Origin: Streptomyces flavofungini | GTDB lineage: Bacteria; Actinomycetota; Actinomycetes; Streptomycetales; Streptomycetaceae | NCBI RefSeq assembly: GCF_030388665.1 | Contig: NZ_CP128846.1 | Coordinates: forward strand, 248,001-312,000 | DNA: 64,000 nucleotides | Direction of reading: 5' to 3' | In this document: one piece after another, positions 43,388 through 54,223 of the stretch | Position numbering within the stretch: the stretch's first letter is position 1 | Layout of the letters: each line of letters starts with the position of its first letter | Notes under the pieces: model-generated | What the model was told of the DNA's origin: nothing | The model's input: the letters and a program-made list of their open reading frames with translations, nothing else | Databases searched by the model: none | Made by a program: the position numbers and the translations under genes

Positions 43388-43444
43388 CCCCTTGCGCACG
43401 CACGGACCGGCTGAGCCCCCCCCCTGGGGGGAACTCCGGTGTGG

Positions 43445-44470
<1,026 letters not shown>

Positions 44471-44531
44471 CTACGAGGCACACGGCACCCTCGCGGCAGG
44501 AGCGCGGGCACCGACGAGAACAGCATAAGCA

Positions 44532-44543
44532 ACTTAATTAAGT
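44532..44543. promoter_or_regulatory. Perfect 12-bp palindrome, probable MarR operator
   Basis: ACTTAATTAAGT is self-complementary and extends as an imperfect repeat (GCAACTTAATTAAGTGTGC). It lies 82 bp before the gap start and just ahead of TATATT (44550-44555), a -10-like box for the MarR gene, so a bound repressor would overlap that promoter. Confidence 0.65.
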
Positions 44544-44573
44544 GTGCGATATATTTTTGGGGTGGACGACAGC

Positions 44574-45041
44574 ATGAAGAACAGCAGGATCGTGAAGAAC
44601 GGCGTCGACGGCAGCCTGGACGTGGAGGCCTTCGCCGCCGCCGTCGAGAACTTCAACCGCTTCTACATCCGCCTGCCGGTCCTGGAGAAGCTGTCCTTCA
44701 CCACGCTGTCGGTCCTGGACACCCTCGCCTTCGGGGACGGCCCGCTGCGCCTGAGCGACCTGGCCCGCAGCGAGCAGGTCAGCCAGCCCGGCATCACCCA
44801 GCTCGTCACCCGCCTCGAACGGGACGGCCTGGTCGAGCGCCGCCCCGACCCGAGCGACGGGCGCGCCGTCCTCGTCCACATCACCGAGGCCGGACGCCGC
44901 ATCGGCCGGTCCCGGCACCAGGACCGGACCCGGCACCTGGCCCCCCTCATCGCCCAACTGACGCCCGAGCAGCGGCAGTCCATCACCGAGGCCCTGCCCG
45001 CCCTGACCCGCCTGGCCGAACTCGGGCGCGCCCGGCGGTGA
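44574..45041 (+). CDS. MarR-family transcriptional regulator
   Basis: Winged-helix dimeric repressor of 155 residues. The core is LSVLDTLAFGDGPLRLSDLA, SEQVSQPGITQLVTRLERDG (recognition helix) and the wing LVERRPDPSDGRAVLVHITEAG. The ATG at 44574 is used; an in-frame GTG at 44562 lies 6 nt after TATATT and could be a leaderless start. The palindrome at 44532-44543 suggests autorepression and control of the divergent gap gene. The inducing ligand is unknown. Confidence 0.9.
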   Translation: MKNSRIVKNGVDGSLDVEAFAAAVENFNRFYIRLPVLEKLSFTTLSVLDTLAFGDGPLRLSDLARSEQVSQPGITQLVTRLERDGLVERRPDPSDGRAVLVHITEAGRRIGRSRHQDRTRHLAPLIAQLTPEQRQSITEALPALTRLAELGRARR

Positions 45042-45773
45042 TCCGCGCGCACCACTCCGATCCGCGCACACCGCTCCGACCGCACACACCGTCGGAACCC
45101 AGCCAATCCGCAAGTTCACCCAATGGGGTGACAAGCGAGGCCGGCTGTAGACATGCGCCCCGTGGTGTCAGGGAGCCTGGGAGTGAGCAGTCACGGGGAG
45201 GGGGCAGGCATGCGGCAAGCGGTTGCTGAACGCGCCGGGACACGGCTCGCCCATGACGCGCGCGCACTTCCGTCCACCCGGGCTCTTTGGTCCGACGTGC
45301 GGGACACCGGGGCGGTGGCACCCCCGGTCGTACGCCTTCCGAGCCGTGCGAGTCGACCGAAACCGGCGGAGACGATAGCCCCGCGCGTGCGATAGAAAGC
45401 GTGTTGCAGAAAAGGGAACCACCCGTCACGGGACCGGTCCCCCCTCACGGGACTCGCCCCACCTCACATCCGCTCCTGCGGTCTCTCACTCGGCCCCGTC
45501 TTCAGCGCCTTCAGCGCCTTTCACGTCTCTCGCATCGCTCACGCCTCTCACATCCCTCACGTCTGCGCGCACCCGTGTGCCCGGTCCACTCCACGCGGCT
45601 CCGCGCCCTCATGTCTCACCGAGCGCCTCCACGAGCACGCCAGTCGGCGCGTTCGCCGTCACCCTGAGACAGCGCTCCGACCACGTCCGTCGCACGTTTC
45701 CAGCCCGACACATGGTTCAAGTGGGTCTCGGTCCGGCCGACGTCCCACGTCCGATGTCCCACGGGGGAATCGC
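45042..45773. other. Non-coding or doubtful region before the giant gene pair
   Basis: About 730 bp with no convincing gene. A 61-codon ORF from the ATG at 45210 (MRQAVAERAGTRLAHDARAL) has GGGAGGGGG upstream but poor third-position bias. 45477-45570 is a pyrimidine-rich imperfect repeat of CTCTCAC/CATC-like units. The stretch probably contains the promoter for the giant genes; no clear -35/-10 pair was found. Confidence 0.45.
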
Positions 45774-48700
45774 ATGTCCGTGCCACCGTCGCCCCAGCCC
45801 TACCGGCTCCTGCGCGCCACCGACCTCCTCGACCTTCACTTCCTCTTCCCGGGGCTGCGCATCGACCGTCCACTCATCGGGCCCCGCCGCCTGGTCCGCA
45901 AGGACCCCGCCCAACCGGCCCACCTGGTCGTCACGTTCGGCCCTCAACACGTCGCCGAACAGGCCTTCTTCGAAGTGAGCCCCGGCATCCCGGAACCGGA
46001 TCCGCCGGCGGCCGCCCCCGGCGGCAGCGAACCGCACAAGCCGCCACCCGTCGCCTCCCGCATCGGCGGCCGCAGCGTCCTCGTGTTCGCCGTCGGCGCC
46101 CAGGACGTCATCCCGTACACGGAATCCGGGCTGCTCACCGCCATGCGGACGCTCCCCCTGCACGTCGTGGACGCGGCCCGGGAACCCGCAGCCGCGGCGG
46201 ACCTGCGACAGGTCATGACCTGTCGGCCCGACGACGTCTTCCAGGCGCTGCGCCTCGCCCGGACCGTGGCGGAGCTCTCCTCCCGCCACGGCCCGGACGG
46301 CCCCGTCGCCGCGGGCCTCCGCAGCGCGCCCGCCCCGGCGGAACCGTTCGCGGACTCCGCCGGAGCAGCCGCCCTCGGCCCCGGCCCCGAGAACCCCCTG
46401 GCCGACCCCGCCAACCCGCGTACCGGCATCGAACTCCCCTACCGGCTGCTCCTGTCCCCGCCCCAGACGGCGACCTGGACGCACACCACCGAACTCCCCG
46501 ACGCGGACGGCCGCATCGAGCTGTGGCACACCCGGCTGCCGGCGGGCGACGCCCGGGCGGTGTGGACACGCGACCCCGAGTTCGACCCCGCCGACCCGCG
46601 CCCGCTGGACCGCCCGAGCGAGTTCACGATGGCGCTGACCAGCACGGACCGCTCCTCCGTGGTGCACCTGAGCTGCAACACCAACCTGCCGGGCGACTTC
46701 GTGCCCGCGCCGGTGAAGGTCGACCACCTCGTCCTGTCGGCCCTCGGCGGCTGGCTCGACTCCCTCGGCGTATGGGAGCGGCCGCCCGTCGACTTCGGCG
46801 TCACGCAATGGCGGCACCGCGCCTCGATGGGCCGCGACCACTACGTCCGTGTCATGTACCGCGGACGGCTCTTCCCCTTCGGCCACCTCGCCGACCTCGT
46901 CAAGGTCACCGAGCGGAAGTTCGACCACGACCGCCCGGACAACGCGGCCTACCTCAACCAGCGGTTCTTCATCATGGTCCGCGAGCCGGTGCGGGCGTAC
47001 GGCTCGGCGGCGGACAACGACGACCAGAAGCGGCTGCGCAGGCTCTTCCCCTTCACCAGCGTCCGGCTGCTCACCCTGGTCACACCGGACCTGCTGCCGC
47101 CGCAGCCGATCCCGGGCCTGTCCACGCCCGGCGGAGACCCCAACGACAAGTTCGCCTTCTTCCCGGTGACGTTCACGGAGGACCCCTTCCGGTTCCAGGT
47201 GAGCATGGTCGACCTCGACGGCCGCGTCCTCGAATTCGCCACGCCCATGGCGTTCGTGGGCAAGCGGGTGCACGAGAACGCCGACGACGTCGGGAAGATC
47301 ATCCAGCACTACCACGGGCTCATCGATGACGCGCGGCGGCCGGAGCCACCGGACCTCACCGACGCCGACGTGCGGCGGGTCGTCGCGGACGTACGCGGCC
47401 AGTCCGTGGCGTACGCCCCGAGCCGCAAGCCCGACGACACGACCCTGCCCACCGCCCAATTCGTCTGGGGCGCCGTCACCACACCCTCGATCCTCGCCCT
47501 CGACCCCACCGACCACCCGCGGTTCCTGCCGACCGTGCGCTGGGCGCGGGCCGTGGTCCCCGCCCTGAGCCAGTTCACCACCGGCTTCGGCGGCGACCGG
47601 ACGCAGTCGGTGTTCTATCCCGAGCCGTACGTGACCAACGCGTTCACCGAGGCGAACAAGGCGCAGCTGTTCATCGAGCTGGCCGAGCCCGTCGACCTGA
47701 CGTTCCGCAACGGCGGGCAGACGGCGGGGGCGCTGGCCCAGCCCAACTTCCCGGTGGCGGGGCTCTCCCGGACCACGGGGCCGGTGGCCGCGAGCAGGAC
47801 CACCGCCCTCGGCGGCGAGGCGGGCGCCGTGCCCGGCGTCGACAAGTGGGCCAAGCTCGCCCAGGGCCGGTTCAACCCGCTGGACTTCTTCGGGCAGCTC
47901 TCCGGAGCGAAGCTGTTCGGGATGTTCCCGCTCACCGAGATCATGAGCGAGATCGGCCTGGACAACCTCAGGGCCCCGAACTTCTTCACCGCGACCGTCA
48001 ACGCGGTCACGGGATTCCTCAACGACCTGCGCGGGCTGCGCGATCTGCTCGCCTCGGTCGAGGAGCGCTTCCCCGAGATCGCCGACCAGGTCATCCGGGT
48101 GACGGACACGGCGGCGCTGTTCGCGCAGACCCTGATCGAGTTCATCACCAGCCATCTGGAACAGGACCCGGACCCGGTCCCCATCAGCGAGGTGGAGAAC
48201 GCCTTCAACGCGTTCTCCGAGGCGCTGACCGCGCTGCGCGTCGCCCTGCCCGCCGCCGTGGACACCGGTGTACGGCAGCTGCTCACACGCGTCGCCGAGC
48301 AGGCCGCCACCTGGGACAGCGCCGTCAGCCAGGCGCTCGCCCTGAAGAAGGCGATCGAACTCGCCGCCCTGGGCGCCAAGTTGCCGGACGTCGTCAACTC
48401 CCGGCTGCAGTGGCAGCCCGACATCAAGCCCTGGTCCCCGGGCAAGCCGACGCCCACCACCCCCGAGGACGCCGTGTTCTGGCCGTTCGGCAAGCTGACG
48501 CTGGTCGCCGACCTGCGCGGCTCGCTGCGCCCGGACGTGCCCCAGGCCGCCGACGTCTCCTGCACGCTGGACGACTTCCAGCTGCGCATGGTGCCCGGCT
48601 TCGACGCGATCGTCCTGAAGTTCGACCGGATCCGATTCCAGATGCGCGCCGGGCAGAAGCCCGACGTCGAGGTGAAGTTCGGGGGCGTCGACTTCGTGGG

Positions 48701-49496
48701 GAACCTGGCGTTCGTCCAGACCCTGCGGAACATCATCCCGCTCGACGGCTTCAGCGACCCGCCCGCGATCACCGTCGACGGCTCGGGCATCCACGCGAAC
48801 TTCTCCATGCAGCTGCCCAACGCCGCCGTCGGCGTCTTCAGCCTGGAGAACCTCTCCCTGAACGCCGCGCTCTCGGTGCCGTTCATCGGGGACACACCGC
48901 TGCAGGCCGGGTTCTCCTTCTGCCGCCGCGAGGCGCCGTTCCGGCTGACCGTGTCGATGCTGGGCGGCGGCGGCTACTTCGGGATCGTGCTGAACCCGAA
49001 GGAGATCGCCGTCCTGGACGCCGCCCTGGAGTTCGGGGCCGCCGTGTCCATGGACTTCGGCGTGGCCAGCGGCAGCCTGTCGGTGATGGCCGGGATCTAC
49101 TTCCGCCTCGAACTGACCGGCGGCCCCGGTTCGGCCCGCAACAAGGTCAAGCTCGTCGGCTACGTCCGGGCGCGCGGCGAGGTCGACGTCCTCGGCATCG
49201 TCTCGGCGTCCATCGAGCTCTACCTGGAACTCGGCTACGAGGACGGCTACGCGGTCGGCCGCGCCAGCCTGACCATCAGCATCGAGATCGGCTTCTTCGA
49301 GACGTCGGTGACGATCCGCTGCGAGAAGCGGTTCGCCGGGAGCAGCGCGTCGTTCGCGCTCGCCGGTGGCGCGGCCGCCCCGGGCATCGCCCCGCCGACG
49401 TTCACCGACCTCATGTCCCCGTACGTGGACCCGGTGACCGGGACGCGCGTCGACCCCGTCTTCGACTACTGCACGGCCTTCGCGGAGGTGGCCTGA
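45774..49496 (+). CDS. Giant protein of unknown function, 1240 aa (first of a pair)
   Basis: Not recognised. There is no signal peptide or obvious membrane helix, so it is probably cytoplasmic or released by a non-Sec route. It starts MSVPPSPQPYRLLRATDLLD. Residues 1-700 are mixed alpha/beta with repeated strand-like motifs (IELPYRLLLSPPQTATWTHT, RDHYVRVMYRGRLFPFGHLA). About 705-880 is a helical amphipathic segment (EIGLDNLRAPNFFTATVNAV, ADQVIRVTDTAALFAQTLIE). About 900-1200 is strongly beta-rich with alternating hydrophobics (AALEFGAAVSMDFGVASGSL, VSASIELYLELGYEDGYAVG), like a barrel or solenoid. Codon bias is normal for the window. Two bp separate it from the next giant gene, so they form one unit. 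A structural or delivery-type role is possible but unproven. Confidence 0.85.
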   Translation: MSVPPSPQPYRLLRATDLLDLHFLFPGLRIDRPLIGPRRLVRKDPAQPAHLVVTFGPQHVAEQAFFEVSPGIPEPDPPAAAPGGSEPHKPPPVASRIGGRSVLVFAVGAQDVIPYTESGLLTAMRTLPLHVVDAAREPAAAADLRQVMTCRPDDVFQALRLARTVAELSSRHGPDGPVAAGLRSAPAPAEPFADSAGAAALGPGPENPLADPANPRTGIELPYRLLLSPPQTATWTHTTELPDADGRIELWHTRLPAGDARAVWTRDPEFDPADPRPLDRPSEFTMALTSTDRSSVVHLSCNTNLPGDFVPAPVKVDHLVLSALGGWLDSLGVWERPPVDFGVTQWRHRASMGRDHYVRVMYRGRLFPFGHLADLVKVTERKFDHDRPDNAAYLNQRFFIMVREPVRAYGSAADNDDQKRLRRLFPFTSVRLLTLVTPDLLPPQPIPGLSTPGGDPNDKFAFFPVTFTEDPFRFQVSMVDLDGRVLEFATPMAFVGKRVHENADDVGKIIQHYHGLIDDARRPEPPDLTDADVRRVVADVRGQSVAYAPSRKPDDTTLPTAQFVWGAVTTPSILALDPTDHPRFLPTVRWARAVVPALSQFTTGFGGDRTQSVFYPEPYVTNAFTEANKAQLFIELAEPVDLTFRNGGQTAGALAQPNFPVAGLSRTTGPVAASRTTALGGEAGAVPGVDKWAKLAQGRFNPLDFFGQLSGAKLFGMFPLTEIMSEIGLDNLRAPNFFTATVNAVTGFLNDLRGLRDLLASVEERFPEIADQVIRVTDTAALFAQTLIEFITSHLEQDPDPVPISEVENAFNAFSEALTALRVALPAAVDTGVRQLLTRVAEQAATWDSAVSQALALKKAIELAALGAKLPDVVNSRLQWQPDIKPWSPGKPTPTTPEDAVFWPFGKLTLVADLRGSLRPDVPQAADVSCTLDDFQLRMVPGFDAIVLKFDRIRFQMRAGQKPDVEVKFGGVDFVGNLAFVQTLRNIIPLDGFSDPPAITVDGSGIHANFSMQLPNAAVGVFSLENLSLNAALSVPFIGDTPLQAGFSFCRREAPFRLTVSMLGGGGYFGIVLNPKEIAVLDAALEFGAAVSMDFGVASGSLSVMAGIYFRLELTGGPGSARNKVKLVGYVRARGEVDVLGIVSASIELYLELGYEDGYAVGRASLTISIEIGFFETSVTIRCEKRFAGSSASFALAGGAAAPGIAPPTFTDLMSPYVDPVTGTRVDPVFDYCTAFAEVA

Positions 49497-49498
49497 CC

Positions 49499-52400
49499 AT
49501 GGACAGCATCCGATGGACAGTGCTCCCGGACGGCGTCGTGGAGGGCGACGCGGTGCGGGTGTCGGTCCTCGTCAGCCCCAGCCTGACCGGGATCGACACG
49601 CTCGGGGCCTCGGCCTACTTCGTGAACTGGCCGAAGAAGCTCGTCGAGGTGCTGCTGCCCGCCCTGTGGCTGGAGTTCGACAGCCCGCGGGGCACGATCG
49701 TCAAGCAGTGGCAGCCGACCGGCCGCTATCCCGCGGCCGACGCCTCGCTGTGGCAGACCCTGTTCACGCCCGCCACGTTCGTCCGGCGGCCCGAGGCCCC
49801 CACCGCGTTCGCCGCGGCCGGGCCGCGCACCCTGCGGTCGTACCCGGGCAAGCTCGTGCACGACGAGGTGACCGGGGTGTACGAGGCGGTCGCGGTGTAC
49901 ACCACCCGGAACAGGCTGGGGGCGCACTGGGCCCGAGAGGAGCGGATGCTGTGCGAGGAACCGCCGACGGATCACCGCGGCTGGGAGCTGCCCGCGGTGT
50001 TCCGGATGACGGACATCATCTCGCAGCAGGTCCTCGACCTCGGCCGGGACGTGCAGACCGGGTTCGCGGCCGTGGAGGAGGCCTTCGACCCGCACGGTGA
50101 CGGCCCGCGGGCGGCGGCGCCCGAGCACGAACCGCGCTTCGTGGACCGCACGAGCCCCTTCTACACCGACGAGGAAAGGCGGCGGATGCTGCCTCTCGCC
50201 GAGGCGGCACGCTTCTACGAGCGCGGCGAGGAACCCGCCCCGCTCGCCCGGCCGCCCGAGCACCGCGTGGACTTCCACGAGGCGTGCGGCCTCATCGGCG
50301 ACTATCCGGAGCTGCAGCGCAGATTCGGCCTCGTCGTCGACCTGCGCTTCACGATGCCCTCGGCGGTGGCCGACGGGGCGAAGGTCCGGGTGCTGTTCGA
50401 CGACAGCGCGACCGGCGACGCCCAGCTCAACGCCCCCGGCAAACGCCCCTGGACGAAGATCCGCTTCACCCGCGGCAGCGTCTTCGAAGCGGCCGAGGAG
50501 ACCCCGGGAGCGCTCACCGGCCGGGTGCTGAACCTGAGCGACCCCGAGTCCTGGCACCTCACGGAGCTCGACGTGGACGGCGCGGCCCTCAAGCACATCG
50601 ACTACGCCCGCTCCATCGACACCCAGAGCGGCGGTCTGCCCTCGGGCACGGGCTCGGTCGCCCAGCAGGTGACGGGCACCGGCACCCCCGCCGCCCGGGG
50701 CTCGGGCATCACGCTCCTGCACACCGACCGGGACCGGCGGCTGGCCGGTCTCATCGGCGCCGACGTCCGCCGCCGCACCACGGCCGCGGACGCCGAACTG
50801 ACCGCCGAGAACCTGGTGCGCGGCTACCGCGTGGACATCGGCACCGTCGACCCGGCCACGGGCCTGGTGACGCAGTGGCGGTCGCTGCTGCGGCGCCGGG
50901 GCCGCTACGCGATCCGCAGGCCCGGGCAGCCGCCCGTCGAGATCCAGGTCCGCCCCGACGAGGGCACCGTGCGGGCCAGCGTCGTCACCGAGGACGGGGC
51001 CGACGACCGTCAGCTCTACGGCCACCAGGCCGTGTTCGGCTGGCACGGCTGGAGCCTGGCCGCGCCCCGTCCGGGCCGCACCATCGGCCTGGGCGACACG
51101 CCGGAGGAGCCCGCTCCGCCGGTCTCCCGGGAGGTGCCGCTCGACACCAAGTTCACCGCGGAGCCGGGCTCGCTGCCCGCGCTGCGCTACGGCCGGACGT
51201 ATCGGATGCGGGCCCGGGTCGTCGACCTCGCGGGCAACAGCCTGGAGCACACGGCCGGTACGGCGGACAGCGCGCAGTCGGAGGCGATCACGTACGGCCG
51301 CTGGGAGCCGGTGCCGCAGCCGGTGGTGATCCCACTGCTTCCGTTCAACGAGGGCGAGTCCACCGAACGGCTCGTCATCCGCAGCACGGTCACCGACGAC
51401 GGCCGGGAGATCTCCACCGACGAGTACGTCCTGTGGCGCTCGGACGTCCCCGACCACAAGGCGCGCTCCGACGTGGACGGCCTGGACCGGCGGTACAAGG
51501 CCATCGCCGAACGCCATCTGGCGCCGCCCAAGACCGCTCTGCAGATGGCCGAGGAGCACGGTGTGTTCGACGCCGCCTTCGGCGCGGGCAAGCCCGAGCG
51601 GCTGCGCCAGGAGTACGTCACCGTGGCCTCCCGCGAGGCCGGGTCCTTCCTGGACACGGTGGTGCGCGATCCCGAGTGGCCGTACCGGGAGCACGACCTG
51701 CTGCGCGAGGACAGCATCCACATCGCCAAGCACGACGTGCACGATCCGCTGCCCGTCACCGCGCTGCCGCTGCCCCGGCGCGGTGCGGGGCTGCAGCAGG
51801 GCGAGTTCGTGGTGCACGACTCCGACCAGCTGATCCTGCCCTATCTGCCGGACGTCCTCGCCGAGGGCGTGATGCTGCGCGGCCTGCCGGGCGACCGGGA
51901 GAACCGCAAGATCCCCTTCCCCGGACCGTGGCCGCAGGCGAAGCCGTTCAAGCTGCGCGTCCTGGAGGGCACCGGCGAGCCGCACTGGCACGACGGCCTG
52001 ATCGAGCGGGTCCTGGAGGTCTTCCTGCCCAAGGGCACGATCGCCGAGGTCCGGCTCAGCTGCTATCTGGACGCGGCGAAGCTACCGCTGCTGCGGCAGT
52101 GGAACCTCCTGACCGGCTCGCAGTTCTGGGCGGATCTGCCGGAGCGGGACAGGACATTCGTGACGCGGGCCAGCGCCGACGGCGAGAACTGGATGCTCAC
52201 GCCCTGGGTCGAACTGACCCTGGTGCACGCCGTGGAGAAACCCGTGCACCCGCCGGAGCTGAGCGACCTCGCCTCCGCCCGGGAGGCCGAGCAGACCGCC
52301 GCCCGGCTGACGGGCGAGCTGAGCAGCCACGCCGAGAGCAGCGGCCATGTCGAACTGGACGCCCACTGGAGCGAGTGGCTGGACGACGTCACCCAGCCCG

Positions 52401-53632
52401 CGCCGAGCCGCATCGACGGCCACACGCACCTGGAGGACATCAACCTGGCGTACACCGACGACGTGGAGCAGGTCAGCCGCACGCACGAGTTCGGCGACAC
52501 GCGGCACCGCCACGTCCGCTACACACCGACCGCCGTGTCCCGCTTCCGCGAGTACTTCCACCCCAGCATCACGCAGGACCGCGGCACGGTCATCCGGGTC
52601 GGCCCGACGCACGCGCCGCTGCCGGTGCCCAGTTCCCGCAGGCCCGAGCCGCCGGCCGTGGCGTACGTCGTGCCGACCTTCCGCCGCCGGCGGACCGTCG
52701 ACCACCAGCGGCTCACGGTCACCCAGCGGCGCGTATCGGCCGGACTGCGGGTCCATCTGAACCGGCCGTGGTTCTCCTCGGGGGACGACGAGATGCTGGC
52801 CGTCGTCCTCGACCCGGGCACGGCCCTCGAGGACCACCTCGCCACCCGCTGGGGCGTCGACCCCGTCTGGTCCACCACCCCGCCGCTGCCGAAGCCCACG
52901 GCCGCGCACTTCCCGAACGCGGAGCGGCGGCCCACGGGGCTGCGGCTCGCCGAGTCGCCGGACTCCGCGCCGGTCCTCGTCGACGCGGTGGCCTTCACGC
53001 CGAAGTACCACCAGGAGCGGCAGCTCTGGTACGTGGACATCGATGTGGACTTCGGCGCGGACGCCGGTGCGGCGGCGTACTTCCCCTATCTGCGCCTCGC
53101 CCTCGCCCGCTACCAGCCGTACTCGGTGGATCCGCTGCACCTGTCGAAGGTCGAGGTCGCGGAGTTCGCGCAGGTCACCCCGGAACGCACCCTGACCGGG
53201 CACCGGGAGGGCGACCGCCTCGCCATCGAGCTGAGGGGCCCGGCGACGTTCAACGAACTCGGTGAGATCAGCGGAACCGGGGTCGCCGCTGTCGCGGCGA
53301 GCCGCCGGGTCATGGTCACCCTGCAGAGCAGGGCGAGCCTCGGCGAGGACGACATGGACTGGAAGCAGGCCGCCGCCCCGCAGGACCTCGCCTGCCGGGC
53401 CGAGGGGGGCGGCTTCGTGTGGAGCGGCGGCATCCCCGCGCCCGACGGCCAGTTGCTGACCGTCTACCGCCTGCTCGTGCAGGAGTACGAGCTGTACCGC
53501 ACCGACAAGGACACCGCCACGGACACCGTCACGGTCGACGGCCGGCCCGTGGCAGCGGCCCGCCGCCTCGTGCACGCCGACTACTTCGGCCTGACCGTCG
53601 GCCTCCTCGGCCGGCTCGACTTCGAACTGTAG
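49499..53632 (+). CDS. Giant protein of unknown function, 1377 aa (second of a pair)
   Basis: Not recognised. The ATG is 2 bp after the stop of the first giant gene, whose end (GCGGAGGTGGCC) supplies the ribosome site. It starts MDSIRWTVLPDGVVEGDAVR followed by VSVLVSPSLTG. A central Fn3/Ig-like strand LRYGRTYRMRARVVDLAGNS lies near 570. DVHDPLPVTALPLPRRGAGL and HWHDGLIERVLEVFLPKGTI are other landmarks, and the C-terminus LVQEYELYRTD is acidic and beta-rich. There is no signal peptide, membrane helix or catalytic motif I can name. Both giants probably act together; a frameshifted secreted protease gene follows 10 bp later. Confidence 0.85.
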   Translation: MDSIRWTVLPDGVVEGDAVRVSVLVSPSLTGIDTLGASAYFVNWPKKLVEVLLPALWLEFDSPRGTIVKQWQPTGRYPAADASLWQTLFTPATFVRRPEAPTAFAAAGPRTLRSYPGKLVHDEVTGVYEAVAVYTTRNRLGAHWAREERMLCEEPPTDHRGWELPAVFRMTDIISQQVLDLGRDVQTGFAAVEEAFDPHGDGPRAAAPEHEPRFVDRTSPFYTDEERRRMLPLAEAARFYERGEEPAPLARPPEHRVDFHEACGLIGDYPELQRRFGLVVDLRFTMPSAVADGAKVRVLFDDSATGDAQLNAPGKRPWTKIRFTRGSVFEAAEETPGALTGRVLNLSDPESWHLTELDVDGAALKHIDYARSIDTQSGGLPSGTGSVAQQVTGTGTPAARGSGITLLHTDRDRRLAGLIGADVRRRTTAADAELTAENLVRGYRVDIGTVDPATGLVTQWRSLLRRRGRYAIRRPGQPPVEIQVRPDEGTVRASVVTEDGADDRQLYGHQAVFGWHGWSLAAPRPGRTIGLGDTPEEPAPPVSREVPLDTKFTAEPGSLPALRYGRTYRMRARVVDLAGNSLEHTAGTADSAQSEAITYGRWEPVPQPVVIPLLPFNEGESTERLVIRSTVTDDGREISTDEYVLWRSDVPDHKARSDVDGLDRRYKAIAERHLAPPKTALQMAEEHGVFDAAFGAGKPERLRQEYVTVASREAGSFLDTVVRDPEWPYREHDLLREDSIHIAKHDVHDPLPVTALPLPRRGAGLQQGEFVVHDSDQLILPYLPDVLAEGVMLRGLPGDRENRKIPFPGPWPQAKPFKLRVLEGTGEPHWHDGLIERVLEVFLPKGTIAEVRLSCYLDAAKLPLLRQWNLLTGSQFWADLPERDRTFVTRASADGENWMLTPWVELTLVHAVEKPVHPPELSDLASAREAEQTAARLTGELSSHAESSGHVELDAHWSEWLDDVTQPAPSRIDGHTHLEDINLAYTDDVEQVSRTHEFGDTRHRHVRYTPTAVSRFREYFHPSITQDRGTVIRVGPTHAPLPVPSSRRPEPPAVAYVVPTFRRRRTVDHQRLTVTQRRVSAGLRVHLNRPWFSSGDDEMLAVVLDPGTALEDHLATRWGVDPVWSTTPPLPKPTAAHFPNAERRPTGLRLAESPDSAPVLVDAVAFTPKYHQERQLWYVDIDVDFGADAGAAAYFPYLRLALARYQPYSVDPLHLSKVEVAEFAQVTPERTLTGHREGDRLAIELRGPATFNELGEISGTGVAAVAASRRVMVTLQSRASLGEDDMDWKQAAAPQDLACRAEGGGFVWSGGIPAPDGQLLTVYRLLVQEYELYRTDKDTATDTVTVDGRPVAAARRLVHADYFGLTVGLLGRLDFEL

Positions 53633-53642
53633 GAGGACCGGC

Positions 53643-53997
53643 ATGGGCAGACAGGCGATCACGGCCGGCGTGGCCGCACTGCTGACGGCCCTGACCTGGT
53701 CCACGCCCACCTCGGGCGCGCCCGAGGTGGGCCAACGCCCCGCAGCCGCACCGGGGCGGCGCCGATCTCGTCGTCCACCGCAGCGGGGGCGACTTCGGCT
53801 GTACGTCGGGGTTCACGGTGCGCCGCTGGGACGACGGCAAGCGCGCCATGGCGACGGCCGGGCACTGTTCCGACGCCCGGACCGGGGTGAAGGTGACGTT
53901 CGGGCAGTACACGTACGGCTCGTTCTCGCAGGCCGCCTTCGAGGAGAAGGCGGACCTCGGGCTGATCACCGGCACGCCGGACAGCCCGCAGACGTAG
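53643..53997 (+). pseudogene. Frameshifted, truncated secreted S1 (streptogrisin-like) protease
   Basis: The ATG frame encodes a signal peptide (MGRQAITAGVAALLTALTWS, GAPEVGQRPAAAP) and then becomes Arg-rich nonsense. From about 53755 another frame reads GADLVVHRSGGDFGCTSGFT, then the catalytic-His motif MATAGHCSDARTG and the catalytic-Asp strand KADLGLITGTPDSPQT before a stop at 53997. A one- or two-base change near the G-run at 53752-53757 joins them. The Ser/GDSGGP half is missing. GGAGG precedes the ATG, 10 bp after the second giant gene, so it was once part of that operon. Confidence 0.75.
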
Positions 53998-54223
53998 AGG
54001 AGGACCCGCCGAAGCGCCGCACCAGGGGGCTCGCCCGCGCCGTGCAGGGCGGCCACAAGATCTCGGACTTCGGCGACTCGGGGAACACGCCGTCGCCGAC
54101 GCCCCGGCCCGACTGCGGGTGGTCCGGCGCCGCGCGTCGGCCACTTGGGTGACATCCGCGTACGGGCCCCGGATCCGGGCAAGCGAACGGTGTCCAGGAG
54201 CCGCAGAGCGACGGGAGGTTGCC

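Noticed and set aside
45477..45570. Possible small gene in the CTCTCAC-rich tract
   Set aside because: Low-complexity pyrimidine repeat; translations are Arg/Ser/Leu repeats without a start signal.
45717..48794. 1025-codon minus-strand ORF over the first giant gene
   Set aside because: Antisense shadow: Val/Gly/Arg/His-rich, no start signal, and the plus frame has the expected third-position bias.
47846..49498. Upstream extension of the second giant gene's frame
   Set aside because: Arg/Pro-rich shadow of the first giant gene; the ATG at 49499 follows the GGAGG of the first gene's end and starts ordinary protein sequence.
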